A DNA stretch of 64,000 nt from assembly GCA_024666565.1 (NCBI GenBank), contig CP088295.1, positions 248,001 to 312,000 on the forward strand, written 5' to 3'. Positions 33,397-42,321 of this stretch are shown one piece after another. Position numbers and translations under genes: made by a program. Below the pieces are notes generated by a model. That model searched no databases and was not told where the DNA came from. It was given only the letters and a program-made list of their open reading frames with translations. Positions within the stretch are counted from its first letter, which is position 1. The number at the start of each line of letters is the position of its first letter. This stretch comes from Svornostia abyssi. Lineage in GTDB: Bacteria; Actinomycetota; Thermoleophilia; Solirubrobacterales; Solirubrobacteraceae.

Positions 33397-35570
33397 TCAG
33401 CGACGCAGCGTGACGGTCTTCGACGCCCGCGCGCCACCCGCGGTGCTGGCGAGGTCGGCGCGCAGCGTCACCGAGATGCGCCGGGCCCGCCGCAGGCGCG
33501 ACGCCGCGGTCGTCGTGACCTTGGCGGTCACGATGCGGGCGCCGGGCAGCTTCGCGGCTTGGTCGCGCCCGAGCGCCACCCGGACCTGCTTGGCGCCGCG
33601 CGGAACCCTGATCCCGTAGGCCCGCGCGGTGCGCGCGGTGATCCACACCGACACCGTGCAGCGCCCCGTCACGTTCGCCGTGCACGTCGTGCGCAACCCG
33701 CGGCGAAGGACGGGCAGGAGGTGCTGGCGGGCGGCGACCGCGACGCTCACGCGCGGGACGACGACGACGTCGGGCTGCTCGCTGCCGCCCGTCGTGGGGA
33801 TACTCGGCGCGGGCGCGGGAGGGGTCGCGGGCGGCGGTGCCGGCGTCGGCGTCGGCGTCGGCGTGACCGGCGGGGGAGGCGCGGACGGCCCGGTCACGTC
33901 GAGTGCCGCCGTCGTGCCCGCAGCGTCGGCGGCGTCGCCCCGGCGCCCCACGTAGACGTCATAGGTGGTCCCGGCGGTCTGCGACCCCGCGAAGACGCCC
34001 GAGGCCGAGCAGCCGCCGAACGCGCCGGTTGACGCGTTGCGCAGGGAGACCACCGTGCCATAGGCGCTCGCGGTCGCGCTGTAGCGGTAGGTGCCGTTGG
34101 CGAGGGTCGTGAAGCGGAACCAGACGCCGTTCGTCGCACCGAGCGCCGGCGTGCATCCGTCCGCCTCCGTCGCGCCCGTCCCACCGGCGTACACGCTGTC
34201 GGTCGTCGCGCGGACGCCGAGGCTCACGGGGGTCGCCCCGGCCCGCCCGTCGTTGGCGGGAGGCGTCGGCGTGCCGCGGACGATCTGCACCCGCCAGGTC
34301 AGCTGCTTGTCGACGGTCCGGGTGTCATTGGTGAGGGGCACGAGCAGGTCGCGCACGCGCGCCGCGTCGAAGACGAGATTGCGGGCCTGCGCGACCCCTG
34401 TGGCCCCGTCGAACGACGGCCCGTCCGCCCAGGCGCCGTCGCGGGCGCGGCTCAGCGTCTGCTGCACCCCGACCCCGGCCGGGCGGGTGAGCGTCACCCG
34501 CGCGACGTCATCGGGACCGGTCGCAGCCGTCGCCCCCGCCGTCCGGATCCGGACGTACCGGGTGGCAAGGTCGTCGACCTCCTGCGTCGATGGGCCGACA
34601 TCGGACTGCGCTCCTGTGATGGTCGAGGCCACGGGCGGGCCGATCAGGTTCGTGATCGCGCCGACCGCGGTCGTCGCCCACCGCGACGGAACCCAGATGT
34701 CGCGGGCGTACGTGCGGAACCGCTGGACCATCGACGTGCCGCGGGTGGCGAGTTCGGCGTCGAGGAGATCGAGGTCCTGTGCCGAAGTGCAGCCGCCGCC
34801 CGAGTTGCAGGAGACGTGATGGCGTTCGAGGTAGCCCCGGATGACGGCCGGTCCGTACGCCTCGACGAGGCGCTGCAGATAGAGCCACTGCCAGTAGCCG
34901 CCCGAGCAGTCGCGGCTCTCGCCGGCGTAGCCGGTGTAGAGGCCGTACGAGCACGACAGCGGGGTCCACGGAGCCGGGCCGGTCGACGACGAGCCGAAGT
35001 TGTTCGACAGCGGATCGACGTCGGGCAGGGAGTACTCCTCCCCCATTCGGCGATCGCCTCCATGAAGTGCGGGCCGTAGCCCTCGTTGTAGGCGAAGGAC
35101 ACGACGTGCGTGAACTCATGCGCGGCGACGCCCCGCACCGCCGTGGTCGACAGGCTCGGCTTCACGAAGATGTAGCCGCTCGAGCCCGCGAGCACGTTCG
35201 CCTCGACGTACGCGAGGCCGGACACGCCCGTCATCGCGGGGTCGTTCGCGGGAGGGGAGGCGTAGAAGTCGGTCTTGCCGTCGCCGTCGTCGACCGGCAC
35301 CCGCATCCCGGCGTTCGGCGTGCCCCCGCCGCCCGTGACGAGGGCGCCGTACGCGGTCTCCATGGCCGAGGACGCCGCCTGCGCCCAGGCGTCTGCGGCG
35401 GCGGCAGACGCGAAGTCGGCGTTGCGGAAGTGCACGATGAAGTGGGTCGTCGTACGGGTGCGGTCGAGCGTGTTGGCCGGCGCGACGCGAGCGTCTGCGA
35501 CCGCAGGCGCGACCGAGACGGCGACGGCCGCGAGCATCAGACCGACGAACAGGGGTACCGCGCGCCGCAT
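33397..35570 (-). pseudogene. Exported metalloprotease-like protein, interrupted by one frameshift
   Basis: Two overlapping minus-strand frames encode one protein of about 724 residues. The first (from ATG 35570) has a signal peptide (MRRAVPLFVGLMLAAVAVSVAPAVADA) and the zinc motif HEFTH followed by FMEAIAEW, as in gluzincin-type peptidases. The second (to 33397) continues with GEEYSLPDVDPLSNNF and holds a beta-rich region, a Pro/Thr linker and a basic C-terminal domain with two Cys. Adding one G to the G5 run at 35040-35044 joins them exactly (TGG GGG GAG GAG). Because both halves look well preserved, an assembly error is likelier than decay. Substrate unknown; probably extracellular. Confidence 0.75.
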
Positions 35571-35600
35571 CCCTGCACTCTGCTCCGTGCTGCCCTCGTC

Positions 35601-35627
35601 GTCATCCGGGGAGCACCGCCGGATGAC
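35601..35627. repeat. Inverted repeat upstream of the exported protease
   Basis: GTCATCCGG (35601-35609) and CCGGATGAC (35619-35627) are perfect 9-bp arms around a 9-nt loop, 31 bp upstream of the protease start and divergent from the MpaB-type gene. It may be an operator or a leader hairpin. Confidence 0.5.
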
Positions 35628-35657
35628 GGGGAAAGCCACGGATCCACGTCCCGGGCA

Positions 35658-35687
35658 TTGATGACATTGCCTATTGTCAGATATGCT
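35658..35687 (+). promoter_or_regulatory. Promoter and candidate operator of the MpaB-type gene
   Basis: TTGATG (35658-35663), an 18-bp spacer and TATGCT (35682-35687) ending 8 nt before ATG 35696. In the spacer, TGACA (35662-35666) and TGTCA (35675-35679) form an inverted repeat with an 8-bp centre, a geometry typical of TetR-type operators. Confidence 0.65.
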
Positions 35688-35695
35688 GCCGCGCC

Positions 35696-36896
35696 ATGAG
35701 CCCTGTCCGCGCGCAGCCCTCCCGGTTCGGCGATCTCGACGACGCCCGCCGGCGCTACGACCCCGACGTCATCGACAAGATCTGCCGCAGCGTGTTCGAG
35801 ACGGACGAGGCCGCCGACCGCCTCGTCGACGCCTTCGCCGAGCTGCCAGGCGGCGCCGGGCTGGCGGATGCTCGACACCGCGTTGCGTGACGGCCTGGAC
35901 GCGGTGCCCGACGCCCCGCCCGCGCTCACCGAGTTCCTCGAGGACACGCTGACTCCGCCCGACTGGGTGGACTTCGAGCTCGTCGACCGCGGCGCCGTGG
36001 CGTGGTGGCGCGCGGGCGGCCAGCTCCAGCTCCTCGCCCTGACCGCCGGCTCGCTCGCGTACGGGTACAGCACGAGCTTCGCCCGCCCGCTCCTGCTCAC
36101 CGGGCGCCTGGAGCAGATGGCCGGGCGGCGGCTCGGCGAGACGTCGCGCTGGGTGCTCCAGGCCACCCGGCCCGGCGCGCTGCACCCGGGCGCCGACGGC
36201 CTGAAGCAGACGGTGCGGATCCGGCTGGTCCACGCCCTCGTGCGCCGCCACCTCCGCGGATCCGACGCCTGGGACACCGCCAACTGGGGCGAGCCGATCA
36301 GCGTCGGCGACACCCTCGCGACCGGCATCATCGGCTTCTTCACCTACCCGGTCGCCGGACTACGGGACCTCGGGATCGACTACAGCGACGACGAGCTCGA
36401 GGCCATGACGCACCAGTGGGCGTGGATCAGCCACCTCATGGGCGTGCCGCACGAGTACCTGCCCAAGAGCTACGCCGAGGCGGTGGAGATCGCCGACACC
36501 GCGGCCGCCGTCGAGGACGTGCGGATCGAGGGCGCCGACCGGCTCGTGCACGCGCTCTTCTTCCACGGGCTCGTGCCCGCCCGGCTGGTGCCCAAGCCGC
36601 TGCGCCGCCCCGTCACCGCGCTCGTGGGACACACGTTCGCCGCGGTCGCGCGGCACTGGATGGGGCCGGAGCGTGCCGACCTGCTGAACATCCCGGACAC
36701 CCGCGCGAAGGCGGTGCTCCCGCTCGTGCGCGCGGCCGTGCGCCTGCGCGTGAGCGCCCGCCGCATGGGCCTGCTGCCGAGCGACGCCCGCATGGTCCGG
36801 CTCGAGCTCCAGACGGCCGACCGGATCATGGATCTCGCCGGCGCCGCGCCGCCGATGACGCCCGGCCGCACCGCCGAGGAGCCCGTCGCCGCCTGA
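35696..36896 (+). pseudogene. MpaB/Lcp-family (DUF2236) oxygenase, interrupted by one frameshift
   Basis: The start (MSPVRAQPSRFGDLDDARRRYDPDVIDKICRSVFETDE..) and the main part (MLDTALRDGLDAVPDAPPALTEFLEDT.. to the C-terminus) lie in two frames. Removing one G from GCCGGGC at 35855-35861 joins them as PGGAGWRMLD, which is what the family predicts. The protein (about 400 residues) belongs to the DUF2236 group that includes latex-clearing protein and MpaB, b-type haem oxygenases; conserved His/Arg pairs appear in GETSRWV, RIRLVHALVRRH and TYPVAGLRDLG. It has a leaderless-type promoter. Probably functional if the shift is a sequencing error. Substrate unknown. Confidence 0.8.
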
Positions 36897-36918
36897 GGCC
36901 GTCCGTCAGGATGGCCGC

Positions 36919-37908
36919 GTGCCCGCCGACCCCCGTCCCGTCCTCGTCGCGCCTGACGCGTTCAAGGGCACGCTGACCGCCGCGCAGGTCGCCGGCGCGA
37001 TCGGCCGGGGGCTGGAACGCGCCGGGGTCCCCGCCGACCTGTGCCCCGTCGCCGACGGCGGGGAGGGGACGCTCGCCGTGCTGCTCACTGCGCTGGGCGG
37101 GGAGACCGCGGGCACCCGCGCGCACGATCCGCTGGGCCGCGAGATCGCCGCGGGGTTCGCGCTCATCGAGGACGGCGGGACCGCGATCGTCGAGGTGGCC
37201 GAGGCGAGTGGCCTGCCGCGCGTCGCACCCGACGAGCGCGACGTCATGGCCGCTTCGACGTTCGGCACGGGAGAGCTCATCGCCGCCGCGGTCGACACGG
37301 GCGCCGCAGTCGTGCTCGTCGCGGCGGGCGGATCGGCGACCGTGGACGGCGGGGCCGGCGCGATCGAGGCCATCCAGGCCGCGGGCGGGCTGCGCGGCGC
37401 GCGACTCGTGGTGCTGTGCGACGTGCGCACGCCGTGGGAGGAGGCGCCCTCGCGGTTCGGCCCGCAGAAGGGGGCGTCCCCGGAGCAGGTGCGCGAGCTG
37501 GAGTCTCGCCTGCGGGCTCTCGGCCGCGACCTGCCGAAAGACCCCGCGGGCGTGCCGATGACCGGCGCGGCCGGCGGGCTGGCCGGTGGCCTCTGGGCCG
37601 CCTTCGGCGCGGCGCTGGAACCCGGCGCCGCCTTCGTGCTGAACACCCTGGACACCGACACGCGAATGCGCGCGGCACGCGCAGTGGTCGTCGGCGAGGG
37701 CCGGCTGGACCGCACGTCGCTGCAGGGCAAGGTCACCGGGGAACTCGCGACGCGCGCGCGGCAGGCCGGGATCCCGTGCCACGCGATCGTCGGCCAGGAC
37801 GCCCTCGATCCCTTCGACGCGCGCATCCTCGACCTGCAGGAGATCGTGCAGGCGGGCACGATGGACGACCTTCAGCGCGCGGGCGAGGCCCTCGCTGCGA
37901 TCCTCTAG
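36919..37908 (+). CDS. Glycerate kinase
   Basis: A 329-residue glycerate kinase of the GlxK/GckI family, phosphorylating D-glycerate to 2- (or 3-) phosphoglycerate with ATP. Family markers are VAPDAFKGTLTA at the N-terminus, PVADGGEGTLAVL, the glycine-rich AAGGSATVDGGAGAIEA, CDVRTPWEEAPSRFGPQKGA and the final VGEGRLDRTSLQGK. GTG 36919 follows CAGGAT by six bases. It is next to gpsA with six bases between, so glycerate and glycerol-3-phosphate metabolism are probably co-expressed. Confidence 0.92.
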   Translation: MPADPRPVLVAPDAFKGTLTAAQVAGAIGRGLERAGVPADLCPVADGGEGTLAVLLTALGGETAGTRAHDPLGREIAAGFALIEDGGTAIVEVAEASGLPRVAPDERDVMAASTFGTGELIAAAVDTGAAVVLVAAGGSATVDGGAGAIEAIQAAGGLRGARLVVLCDVRTPWEEAPSRFGPQKGASPEQVRELESRLRALGRDLPKDPAGVPMTGAAGGLAGGLWAAFGAALEPGAAFVLNTLDTDTRMRAARAVVVGEGRLDRTSLQGKVTGELATRARQAGIPCHAIVGQDALDPFDARILDLQEIVQAGTMDDLQRAGEALAAIL

Positions 37909-37914
37909 CGCCTC

Positions 37915-39012
37915 GTGCCGCCGCCGTCCCGCCAACTCCAGCTGCCGCCGCAGCTCTCACGCCGCGCCGTCGTCGTCGGCGCCGGGTCGTTCGGCACCGC
38001 CGTCGCGGTGCTGCTCGCCCGCGGTGGGCTGCGCACCACGCTGCAGACACGGACGCCCGAACAGGCCGAGCGGCTACTCGCCGCGCGTGAGAACACGGCC
38101 TACCTCCCGGGGGTCGAGCTGCCGTCGACGCTGCGGATCGAGGGCATCGACGCAGGCCTGTCCCGCGCCGACTACGTGTTCCTCGGCGTGCCGTCCGTCG
38201 GCCTGCGCGAGGTGATCGCCGCGCTGCCGGAGCGCGGGCTGCGCAAGAAGACGCCGGTGATCTCGCTGGCCAAGGGGCTGGTCGCCCCCGAGGGGACCCC
38301 GCCGACGCTCGTCCTGCGCGAGCAGTTCGGCGAGCAGCGCGTCGCGTGCATCGGCGGCCCTTCGCACGCGCAGGAGATGGTGAGCGCCGGCGCCGGGCTC
38401 GTGGCCGCCTCGGCGAACGAGGACCTCGCGCACACGATCGCGCAGGTGTTCATCCGGGCCGGGGTCGTGTGCGAGGAGTCCAACGACCCGGTCGGCGTCG
38501 AGCTGTCGGGTGCGGCGAAGAACGCCGCGGCGCTCGCCGCCGGCGCCACCCAGGCCCAGGGCCTGAACGCGGCGGGCGCGGCGGCGGGCCACATCTTCGC
38601 CGAGGTCTGGCGCTTCGCCGCCGAGCTCGGCGCGCGACCGGAGTCGATGGTGGGCCTGGCCGGGACCGGCGACCTCGTCGCGACCGTGCTGGCGCCGGGC
38701 AGCCGCAACCGCCGGGCGGGCGAACTGCTCGCCGCGGGGGTCGCCGGAGCGGATATCCCCGCGCAGGTCGGGCAGGCCGTCGAGTCGCTCGAGACGGTCC
38801 CGCTGCTGGCCCGTGCGCTGCAGCGCGCGCACGTGGAGGCGCCAGTGACCAGCGGGCTGGCACGGCTCATCAGCGGGGACCTGCCCCTCGACGACTGGGT
38901 CGCCCTGGTCCGGACGACCGTGCCGCCGCGCGCGCGGTGGCGCGAACGGCGCGCGGGGTTCTGGGCCCGCATGCGCGAGCGCTTCCGGCGCGAGCAGGTG
39001 ATCCAGGAGTGA
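37915..39012 (+). CDS. gpsA: NAD(P)-dependent glycerol-3-phosphate dehydrogenase
   Basis: A 365-residue enzyme making sn-glycerol 3-phosphate from dihydroxyacetone phosphate for phospholipid synthesis. The Rossmann loop VVVGAGSFGTAVAVLLA is at about 19-35; SLAKGL, GPSHAQEM, the active-site ELSGAAKNAAALAAG (Lys general base) and GLAGTGDLVATVLAPGSRNRR are all present. Residues 1-17 and the last 30 (rich in Arg) extend beyond the core. Start GTG 37915 is six bases after the glycerate kinase stop; its own stop overlaps the SDR start as GTGA. Confidence 0.95.
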   Translation: MPPPSRQLQLPPQLSRRAVVVGAGSFGTAVAVLLARGGLRTTLQTRTPEQAERLLAARENTAYLPGVELPSTLRIEGIDAGLSRADYVFLGVPSVGLREVIAALPERGLRKKTPVISLAKGLVAPEGTPPTLVLREQFGEQRVACIGGPSHAQEMVSAGAGLVAASANEDLAHTIAQVFIRAGVVCEESNDPVGVELSGAAKNAAALAAGATQAQGLNAAGAAAGHIFAEVWRFAAELGARPESMVGLAGTGDLVATVLAPGSRNRRAGELLAAGVAGADIPAQVGQAVESLETVPLLARALQRAHVEAPVTSGLARLISGDLPLDDWVALVRTTVPPRARWRERRAGFWARMRERFRREQVIQE

Positions 39013-39713
39013 GCGACGGCCGTCCCGTCGCACTCGTCACCGGGGCGAACCGGGGGATCGGCCACGAGGTCTGCCGGCAGCTGGCGGCCCGCGGGTTCAC
39101 GGTGCTGCTCGGCGCGCGTGATCCGCGCAAGGGGTCCGACGCCGCCGCGGCACTGGGCAGCCATGTGCACCCGCTGGTCCTCGACGTCGCCGACCACGGC
39201 AGCGTCGCCGCGGCGGCGCGACGGGTGGAGGACGAGTTCGGTCGCTGTGACGCGCTCGTCAACAACGCCGCGATCAACTACGACTGGGACGCCTTCGCCC
39301 ACAGCGCCGACCTCGGGATCATCCAGGAGTCACTCGACACCAACCTGCTGGGGGCGTGGGACGTGACGCTCGCGTTCCTGCCGCTGCTGCGCCGCTCGCC
39401 GCACGGGCGGATCGTCAACGTCTCCAGTCAGGCGGGGTCCCTGGCGACGATGGGCGGCGGCACGCCCGCCTACCACGTGAGCAAGGCGGCGCTGAACGCG
39501 TTCACCCTCACGCTCGCCGACGAACTCCACGGCGAGGGCGTCCTCGTCAACGCCGTCTGTCCCGGATGGACCTACTCGGGCGAGGGCGGCATGGGCGCCC
39601 CCGGAGGGCGGCCGGTCGACGAGGGAGCGGCGAGCATCGTCTGGGCGGTGGTGCTGCCCGATGGCGGCCCGACGGGCGGGTTCTACCGGGACGGTCGCCC
39701 CATCCCCTGGTGA
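39009..39713 (+). CDS. Short-chain dehydrogenase/reductase
   Basis: A 234-residue SDR starting VSDGRPVALVTGANRGIGHEVC, with NNAAINYDW, catalytic Ser140, Tyr155 and Lys159 (PAYHVSKAALN) and a PGWTYSGEGGMGA segment. The carbonyl-reductase-like layout (GANRGIG, and DGGPTGGFYRDGRPIPW at the end) resembles small SDRs that reduce carbonyl compounds with NADPH. GTG 39009 overlaps the gpsA stop (GTGA), making a three-gene unit with glycerate kinase and gpsA. Confidence 0.9.
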   Translation: MSDGRPVALVTGANRGIGHEVCRQLAARGFTVLLGARDPRKGSDAAAALGSHVHPLVLDVADHGSVAAAARRVEDEFGRCDALVNNAAINYDWDAFAHSADLGIIQESLDTNLLGAWDVTLAFLPLLRRSPHGRIVNVSSQAGSLATMGGGTPAYHVSKAALNAFTLTLADELHGEGVLVNAVCPGWTYSGEGGMGAPGGRPVDEGAASIVWAVVLPDGGPTGGFYRDGRPIPW

Positions 39714-39736
39714 CCGGAACGCACGGGAATGCAGTG

Positions 39737-39750
39737 TTTGGGTACCCTAA
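39737..39750 (+). promoter_or_regulatory. Candidate iron box upstream of htaA1
   Basis: TTTGG-GTAC-CCTAA, one mismatch from TTAGG-N4-CCTAA, 46 bp upstream of the htaA1 start. The first 14 positions of the DtxR/IdeR consensus have the same form. GATACT at 39769-39774 may be the -10. Confidence 0.55.
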
Positions 39751-39795
39751 CTCCTACCGGCCGGGTCGGATACTCGGTCGGCAGACAGGCACCCC

Positions 39796-41111
39796 ATGCG
39801 TCACCTCCCCGTCATCCTCCTGGCCGCCGCGGCCCCACTCGCCGTCCCCCACGGCGCCGCCGCGTCTGACCCCCTGAAGATCGCGCTGGCCTCCCCCGCA
39901 CAGGGCGGCCAGCCACCCGCGTTCGCCGGGACCCGGCTGACCGTGGGCCGGCCCGCGACCGCCACCCGCACGACGCTCACGCTGCCCGCGGCAGCAGCGA
40001 CGCTCGGGCCGACGTCGCACGCCCCGCTGCAGGGCTCGCTCATCCTCCGCGCCGGCACGCGGCGGGCCACCGTCACCGGCCTGCGCCTCGCCGTCACCGC
40101 GAAGGGCCTGACGCTTTCCGGGCGCACCGGTGGCTCCACCGTCACCGTGCTCACGAGCCGGACCGGGACCGCCGCTCCGGCAGGCGCGACACAGCTGCGC
40201 CTTCGGCGCGCCGCGCTGAAGCTGACACCCGCGGGGGCGGCCCACCTCGGCCGTCAGCTACGCCGCACGATGCGGGCCGGCACGACGCTCGGCGTCGTGT
40301 CCGGCACGCTGCGCAGCGCCGGGGCGCCCGGCGACCGCGCCGGCGGCGTCGACGGGCACCGCGGCCGCACCCGTGGCGACGCAGACACCGTCCGCGGCGG
40401 GACCCGCGACACCGCCGGCCACACCTCCGACCCCGCCGGTCACCCCACCCGAGCCGCCGCCGTTCAGCGGCCCGTTCGCCGACGCATGCCTCGCCGAAAC
40501 CGCCTTCGGCGCCCTCACGGGCGGTGACGTCGGCGTGCCCACACTGAGCGGCGGCGCCGCCGCGACCGCGGCCACCCTGCGGTGGGACCTCCGCCCGTCG
40601 TTCGTGAACTACGTCGACGCAGGCGGCCGGATCGCCGTGTGGAACGGCGCGTCGCGCGTCGCCGGGGGCGGGTTCGCCTTCACCTTCGTGAGCGCGACGA
40701 CCTCGGACGCCGGGACCCCCGGCACCCCGGCCGACGACTACACCGTCGCGCGGTTCAGGGGGCGCATCGACTTCTGCTACCCCACCCACTCCTTCCGGAT
40801 CGCGCTCGCCGACCCGATCGTCGTCATCGACGGCGGGCAGCCGCGGATCATCCTGACCGGCGACTCCTACCAGGGCGTCCCCCCCGACGCCGGCGACCCA
40901 GATCCCCGCCCGCCGCGTCGAGTTCGCCACGTTCACGAACCCCGGAGCGACCCTCGCCACGGGCACCCGGACCTGGACCGTCCCGGACAGCCCCGGCACC
41001 AAGCTGACGGCGGCCGGCGCCGACATCGCCAACGCCACGAGCAGCCCGGGCTCCGGCCTCTGGGGCGCGGACCTGCCCTTCGGGGGATTCACGCTCGGCG
41101 TCACCTCGTGA
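39796..41111 (+). pseudogene. HtaA-domain exported haem-binding protein, two frameshifts (htaA1)
   Basis: Starts with a signal peptide (MRHLPVILLAAAAPLAVPHGAAA), an N-terminal beta region (about 25-180), an Ala/Pro/Thr linker and a C-terminal HtaA domain (FADACLAETAFGA.., LRWDLRPSFVNYVDAGG, RFRGRIDFCYPTHSFRIALADP.., VEFATFTNPGATLATG, ending GFTLGVTS). Reading through needs loss of one base near GCCCGGC (40326-40332) and one from the C7 run (40879-40885). HtaA domains bind haem or haemoglobin at the cell surface and pass haem to HmuT. The gene opens the haem locus under a candidate iron box. All parts are well conserved in sequence, so errors in the assembly are suspected. Confidence 0.78.
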
Positions 41112-41154
41112 CCGCATCACCCGACTTCACATGCCCGAAAGGACACACACACCC

Positions 41155-42225
41155 ATGACCACCACCACCCGCCGGGTCGCTGGCGCCATCGCGGCCATGA
41201 CGGCCGCCGCGGCGGTCGCGCCGGCCGTGACCCAGGCCGCCGTCGACGTCACGTCAGCGAGCCTGACGTGGAGCCAGACCAACGTCTACGACACGTCCCA
41301 GCCGACCGGCACGTTCCGGACCTTCCTCGGCTACGCCACCAACCCGGTCGGCGGCCCCGGCGCGTCGAACGGCACCGCGACCGTCAGCGACGGCGCCACG
41401 CTCACGGGCCCCGCCGGCTGGGCCGCCCCGACGGCGCCGAAGACCGTCATCGACGGAACGTCGCCGCGCGGCATCGACAAGACCTATGCCGTGGGGTACC
41501 CAGGCGCCGCGACGCCCGGCACGTACGACGCCGCCACCGCCAAGCTGAGCCTCGCGTTCACCGGCGCGTTCACGTACCGCGTGCACCCGTCGTTCTTCCC
41601 GCCGGCCGGCGCGCCCATCTCGATCGAGAACCCGAAGGTGGAGATCAGCGGCACCACGGGGTCCCTCGTCGCCTCCGGGCAGGGTGGCTCGACGCTGGGC
41701 GCGACGTCGCCCTACAGCGACACGAAGGTGTTCGATCTCGATCTCAGGAACGCGTTCGTCACCGACCACGTCGACGGCAGCACGACGATCGCGAACATCG
41801 TCCCGTCGATCGCGACGACGACGGTGTTCAGCACGTCGTATCCGGTCGGCTCCGGCCCCAACCGTGACCCCGCGACGTTCGGCGCCTTCGCCATCCGCGT
41901 GGCCGCGCCCGCCGAGGCAGCCATCGTCGCCACCCCCGTCCAGGGCCCCAAGGGCGACACCGGCCCGGCCGGCCCCCAGGGCCCGGCCGGCACGGCCGGC
42001 GCGAGCGGCGTCGCGACCACACGGATCTACTCGCTGGCCAAGGCGCCCTTCGGCAGCCGGACGGTCAACGTCGCGGTCCTCGGCAGGAAGAACCGGCCGC
42101 TCACGGTCGGCACGGTCAAGGGCAAGACGCTGAAGGTCAAGGCGGCCCTGGCCAAGGGCACCTACAAGCTTCAGCGGACCAACCGGTTCGTCAAGCAGCG
42201 GACCGCCAGCGTCAAGGTCGGCTGA
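41155..42225 (+). CDS. HtaA-domain exported haem-binding protein with collagen-like linker (htaA2)
   Basis: A 356-residue product: signal peptide (TRRVAGAIAAMTAAAAVAPAVTQA), one HtaA domain (about 27-250, with SLTWSQTNVYDTS, LAFTGAFTYRVHPSF and ISIENPKVEISG), a short Gly-X-Y stretch (GPKGDTGPAGPQGPAGTAG, about 268-286) and a basic C-terminal domain of about 65 residues (KKNRPLTVGTVKGKTLKVK). ATG 41155 is chosen because GAAAGGA (41137-41143) lies 11 nt upstream. It follows htaA1 by 43 bases and ends in a strong terminator. Role: extracellular haem capture, inferred from the domain and locus. Confidence 0.82.
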   Translation: MTTTTRRVAGAIAAMTAAAAVAPAVTQAAVDVTSASLTWSQTNVYDTSQPTGTFRTFLGYATNPVGGPGASNGTATVSDGATLTGPAGWAAPTAPKTVIDGTSPRGIDKTYAVGYPGAATPGTYDAATAKLSLAFTGAFTYRVHPSFFPPAGAPISIENPKVEISGTTGSLVASGQGGSTLGATSPYSDTKVFDLDLRNAFVTDHVDGSTTIANIVPSIATTTVFSTSYPVGSGPNRDPATFGAFAIRVAAPAEAAIVATPVQGPKGDTGPAGPQGPAGTAGASGVATTRIYSLAKAPFGSRTVNVAVLGRKNRPLTVGTVKGKTLKVKAALAKGTYKLQRTNRFVKQRTASVKVG

Positions 42226-42229
42226 CCAT

Positions 42230-42265
42230 GATCCGGGCCGCGGTGGTGCTGCCGCGGCCCGGATC
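42230..42265 (+). terminator. Terminator hairpin after htaA2
   Basis: GATCCGGGCCGCGG (42230-42243) and CCGCGGCCCGGATC (42252-42265) are perfect 14-bp arms around an 8-nt loop, followed by TCCTTTCG. It separates the htaA1-htaA2 unit from the PPOX gene. Confidence 0.88.
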
Positions 42266-42295
42266 TCCTTTCGCGACATACGTCGCTACGTTTAT

Positions 42296-42314
42296 CGACA
42301 CCTGTCGCTAACAT
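42296..42314 (+). promoter_or_regulatory. Promoter -10 and adjacent inverted repeat of the PPOX/DUF2470 gene
   Basis: CGACA-cc-TGTCG (42296-42307) is a perfect inverted repeat lying one base before the -10 TAACAT (42309-42314), which ends 7 nt before ATG 42322. The repeat is a candidate operator for a local repressor such as the TetR protein at 43179. Confidence 0.5.
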
Positions 42315-42321
42315 CGCCGCC

